From Bradyrhizobium sp. (GTDB taxonomy: Bacteria; Pseudomonadota; Alphaproteobacteria; Rhizobiales; Xanthobacteraceae), in the NCBI RefSeq assembly GCF_016219575.1, contig NZ_JACRMG010000040.1:62001-126000 (forward strand): a stretch of DNA of 64,000 nucleotides, given 5' to 3'. Position numbers and translations under genes: made by a program. Each line of letters opens with the position of its first letter. Position 1 is the stretch's first letter. The notes under the pieces were generated by a model that saw only the letters and a list, made by a program, of their open reading frames with translations, was not told the origin of the DNA and searched no databases. Of the stretch, positions 61,510 through 64,000 are shown in pieces.

Positions 61510-62991
61510 ATGATGGATCACGAGAAGGTCAATATTCTCCTGGTTGACGATCAGCCTGCCAAGCTGCTCGCCTACGAGGTCATCCTGAAGCAGCTCGGCG
61601 AGAACCTCGTCGTGGCCTCCTCGGGCCGCGAGGCGCTGGAATATCTCCTGAAGAACGAGGTTGCCATCGTCCTCGTCGACGTCTGCATGCCGGAGCTCGA
61701 CGGGTTCGAGCTCGCGGCAATGATCCGCGAGCATCCCCGCTTCCGCAAGACCGCGATCATCTTCATCTCGGCGATCCAGGTCAGCGACCTCGACCGCCTG
61801 CGCGGCTACGAGATGGGTGCCGTCGACTACGTGCCGGTGCCGGTCGTGCCCGAGGTGCTGCGCGCCAAGATCAAGGTGTTCGCCGAACTCTATCGCAAGA
61901 CCCGGCAGCTCGAGCGGCTCAATGCGGAGCTCGAAGACCGCGTGCGTGCCCGCACCGCGGAACTCGAGGAATCGCACCGCCGCCTGCTCGAAAGCGAGCA
62001 GCGCCGCAGCCTCGCGATCGCCGCCGGCAAGATGGGCTCGTGGGACTGGGACTGGGTCAATGGCGACTGGATGTGGGACGAAGGCCAGTACCAGATTTTC
62101 GGCCTCGATCCCGAGAACTTCGTCGTCACGTCGTCGAACGTGCAGGCGCTGCTGCATCCCGACGACATCAGCGAATTGCGCAAGGCGCAGGCGCAGTTCA
62201 CCAAGGGCGTGAAATCCTATGAGGCTGAATTCCGGATCGTGCGGCCGGACGGCGAGGTGCGCTGGTGCGTCGGCACGGCCGCCGTGACGCTCGATAATGC
62301 CGGCCGCGTCGTGCGCGTCAGCGGCGTCACCGTCGACATCACCGAGCGCAAGCATGCCGAGGAGCGGCAGAATCTGCTCGCGCGCGAGGTCGACCATCGC
62401 GCCAAGAATGCGCTGGCGCTGGCGCAGTCGATCGTGCGGCTGACGCGCGGCGACAACGTGAAATCCTACGTGCAGTCCGTGGAGGGCCGCATCAACGCGT
62501 TGGCGCGGGTGCATACCGTGCTGTCGCTGTCGAGCTGGCAGGGCGCCGAAATCCGCCGCCTGGTGGACGAGGAGTTCGCGCCCTATGCCGTCGGCAACCA
62601 GATCGCCCTCACCGGCCCCGAGGTGCAGTTGCGGCCGGCGACCGCGCAGACGCTGGCGCTGGCGCTGCACGAGCTCGTCACCAACTCCGCCAAGTATGGC
62701 GCGCTGTCGACGCAGTCGGGGCGGCTGTCCGTCAGCTGGCAGGACAAGGACGGCGTGCTGTGCCTGGTCTGGCAGGAGCAAGGCGGCCCGCCCGTGCGCA
62801 AGCCGACATCGCAGGGTTTTGGTACGCGCAGCGTGCTGGCCAGCGTCGAATCCCAGCTTGGCGGACAAGCCGACTTCGACTGGCGCAGCGAAGGGCTGCT
62901 GTGCCGGCTGTCGGTACCGCTGTCGCCGGAGGCCGCAATGTCCGGGCGCAGCACCGTGCGCGAGCCGTCCGTCGAACGGGCGGGCTCCTGA
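61510..62991 (+). CDS. receiver-PAS-HWE histidine kinase
   Basis: The 493-residue protein has an N-terminal receiver (LLVDDQPAKLLAYEVILKQL, Asp57 in VLVDVCMPELDG), a coiled linker (ERLNAELEDRVRARTAELEE), a PAS domain (SWDWDWVNGDWMWDEGQYQI with GEVRWCVGTAAVTLDNAGRV), and an HWE-type kinase (His296 in EVDHRAKNALALAQSIVRLT, then LHELVTNSAKYGALS). It would receive phosphate from the poly-HAMP kinase upstream and then signal through its own kinase domain. The genes are 13 bases apart, so they form one transcript. HWE kinases often drive general-stress or light pathways. Confidence 0.92.
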   Translation: MMDHEKVNILLVDDQPAKLLAYEVILKQLGENLVVASSGREALEYLLKNEVAIVLVDVCMPELDGFELAAMIREHPRFRKTAIIFISAIQVSDLDRLRGYEMGAVDYVPVPVVPEVLRAKIKVFAELYRKTRQLERLNAELEDRVRARTAELEESHRRLLESEQRRSLAIAAGKMGSWDWDWVNGDWMWDEGQYQIFGLDPENFVVTSSNVQALLHPDDISELRKAQAQFTKGVKSYEAEFRIVRPDGEVRWCVGTAAVTLDNAGRVVRVSGVTVDITERKHAEERQNLLAREVDHRAKNALALAQSIVRLTRGDNVKSYVQSVEGRINALARVHTVLSLSSWQGAEIRRLVDEEFAPYAVGNQIALTGPEVQLRPATAQTLALALHELVTNSAKYGALSTQSGRLSVSWQDKDGVLCLVWQEQGGPPVRKPTSQGFGTRSVLASVESQLGGQADFDWRSEGLLCRLSVPLSPEAAMSGRSTVREPSVERAGS

Positions 62992-63047
62992 CTCTAGGTT
63001 CGGCCGGCGCTGTTGACGGCGCCGCGGCGCTGCGGTCATCTCACCGC

Positions 63048-64000
63048 ATGAGAAATCTCCTGACCGATATCGCGGGCGTCAGCGTCGGCCATGCGGACGA
63101 TGCGGCGTTGGCCTCCGGCGTCACCGCCATCCTGTTCGACAAGCCGGCTGTTGCTTCCGTCGACGTGCGCGGCGGCGGGCCGGGCACGCGCGAGGACGCC
63201 CTGCTCGATCCCGTCAGCACGGTGGAGGCGATCGATGCCATCGCGCTTTCCGGCGGCTCGGCCTATGGCCTCGATGCCGGCGGCGGCGTGCAGGCCTGGC
63301 TCGCCGAGCGCGGCCGCGGCTTCCGCATCCGCGACGCCGTCATTCCCATCGTCACCGGCGCGATCTGCTTCGATCTCCTCAACGGCGGCAACAAGGCCTG
63401 GGGCCGCTTCTCGCCCTATCGCGACCTCGGCTACGCCGCGGCTAGCGCAGCCGGCAGCGATTTCGCCATCGGCAGCGTCGGCGCCGGCCTCGGCGCCACC
63501 ACTGCGAATTTCAAGGGCGGACTAGGCTCTGCCTCGGCGGCGACCGCAGCCGGCGTCAAGGTCGCAGCGCTTGCCGTGGTCAACGCCGTCGGCAGCGTCA
63601 CGATCGGCGACGGGCCGTGGTTCTGGGCTGCGCCGTTCGAACTCGACGGCGAGTTTGGCGGGCGCGGCATGCCTGCCGCCTTCACCGCCGACATGCACAG
63701 ATTCCGCATCAAGGGCGGACCGGATGCGACGGCGGTGGAGAACACCACGCTGGTCGTTGTCGTCACCGACGCCATCCTGACCAAGCCGCAGGCCAAGCGG
63801 CTGGCGATGATCGCGCAGACCGGCATGGCGCGCGCGATCCATCCCGTGCACGCCCCGCTCGACGGCGACGTGGTGTTTGCGGCGGCGACCGGCGCCAAGC
63901 CGGTCGATCCGCTGTTCGGTCTCACCGAGCTCGGCATGGTCGCCGCCAATGTCGTGGCGCGATCCATTGCGCGAGGCGTCTATCATGCCGCCGCGCTGCC
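63048..64000 (+). CDS. P1 family (DmpA-like) peptidase, 3' truncated by window
   Basis: About 317 codons are seen before the window ends. The start MRNLLTDIAGVSVGHADDAA, the ALSGGSAYGLDAGGGVQAWL motif, IPIVTGAICFDLLNGGNKAW and the segment FKGGLGSASAATAAG mark the P1 (S58) N-terminal-nucleophile peptidases, which cut themselves into two chains and release N-terminal amino acids or cyclic amides. A Ser or Thr in the missing or central region would be the nucleophile; the exact residue cannot be set here. It stands 56 bases after the kinase gene. Confidence 0.88.
   Translation, partial: MRNLLTDIAGVSVGHADDAALASGVTAILFDKPAVASVDVRGGGPGTREDALLDPVSTVEAIDAIALSGGSAYGLDAGGGVQAWLAERGRGFRIRDAVIPIVTGAICFDLLNGGNKAWGRFSPYRDLGYAAASAAGSDFAIGSVGAGLGATTANFKGGLGSASAATAAGVKVAALAVVNAVGSVTIGDGPWFWAAPFELDGEFGGRGMPAAFTADMHRFRIKGGPDATAVENTTLVVVVTDAILTKPQAKRLAMIAQTGMARAIHPVHAPLDGDVVFAAATGAKPVDPLFGLTELGMVAANVVARSIARGVYHAAAL

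Overview
The window is a high-GC alphaproteobacterial chromosome segment, most likely from Bradyrhizobium or a close relative in the Nitrobacteraceae. The evidence is the gene content (groESL with the C-terminal GGMGGMDF tail, usg, phasin, many Bug and Liv transport genes, split XdhC genes, DUF2778/Tlde1 and DUF4189 proteins) and several families of palindromic intergenic repeats typical of that group. No rRNA, tRNA, CRISPR array, insertion sequence or prophage was seen. Nearly all DNA is coding. Only one gap exceeds 300 bases, the groESL regulatory region at 16137-16514.

Layout. 1-4.3 kb: the end of a MetE-like methyltransferase, a TetR-EamA exporter pair with two matching palindromic operators, a Cys-motif hypothetical gene, gpt and a CinA-type gene. 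4.5-12.4 kb: circularly permuted ATP-grasp, alpha-E and transglutaminase genes, then three apparently unrelated genes, then the proteasome-like protease Anbu and an SDR. The four marker genes form the conserved Anbu neighbourhood, here split in two. 12.4-16.1 kb: MFS and CNT transporters, a cupin protein and usg. 16.2-18.7 kb: groES-groEL with a candidate RpoH-type promoter, two degenerate CIRCE-like elements, a palindromic repeat between the genes and a strong terminator. 18.8-26.9 kb: outer-membrane barrel, GNAT, secreted caspase-like protein, Tlde1-domain protein, a GT2-GtrA/GT39 pair and a phasin. 27-30.3 kb: a less GC-rich pocket with two orphan genes around a DUF72 gene. 30.4-35.5 kb: two Bug binding proteins, DUF488, PhzF and a membrane adenylate cyclase.

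35.5-39.2 kb holds a four-gene tetR-MFP-ATPase-permease efflux operon in which every junction is a 4-base overlap. A perfect 8-2-8 operator precedes it. 39.3-47.1 kb is a CO-dehydrogenase-type (Cox) operon with coxG, coxS, coxM, coxD, coxE, split xdhC and a molybdopterin-binding/nucleotidyltransferase fusion. The catalytic large subunit coxL is absent. 47.3-49 kb: pcaD-like hydrolase, a membrane protein and a tiny Q/N/G/P-rich protein. 49.3-54.9 kb: a complete branched-chain amino-acid ABC transporter (livH-M-G-F-K) with a DUF559 nuclease-fold gene, bracketed by palindromic repeats, between livG and livF. 55.2-63 kb: a 2094-residue soluble poly-HAMP hybrid histidine kinase with eleven tandem units of exactly 276 bp, followed by a receiver-PAS-HWE kinase. 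The window ends inside a P1-family (DmpA-like) peptidase.

The most interesting points are the poly-HAMP kinase array, the Cox operon without coxL, the split Anbu system, the DUF559 insertion in the liv operon and the paired TetR operators. No wholly new system could be shown from sequence alone. All functional statements are by recognition of family motifs, not by database search.
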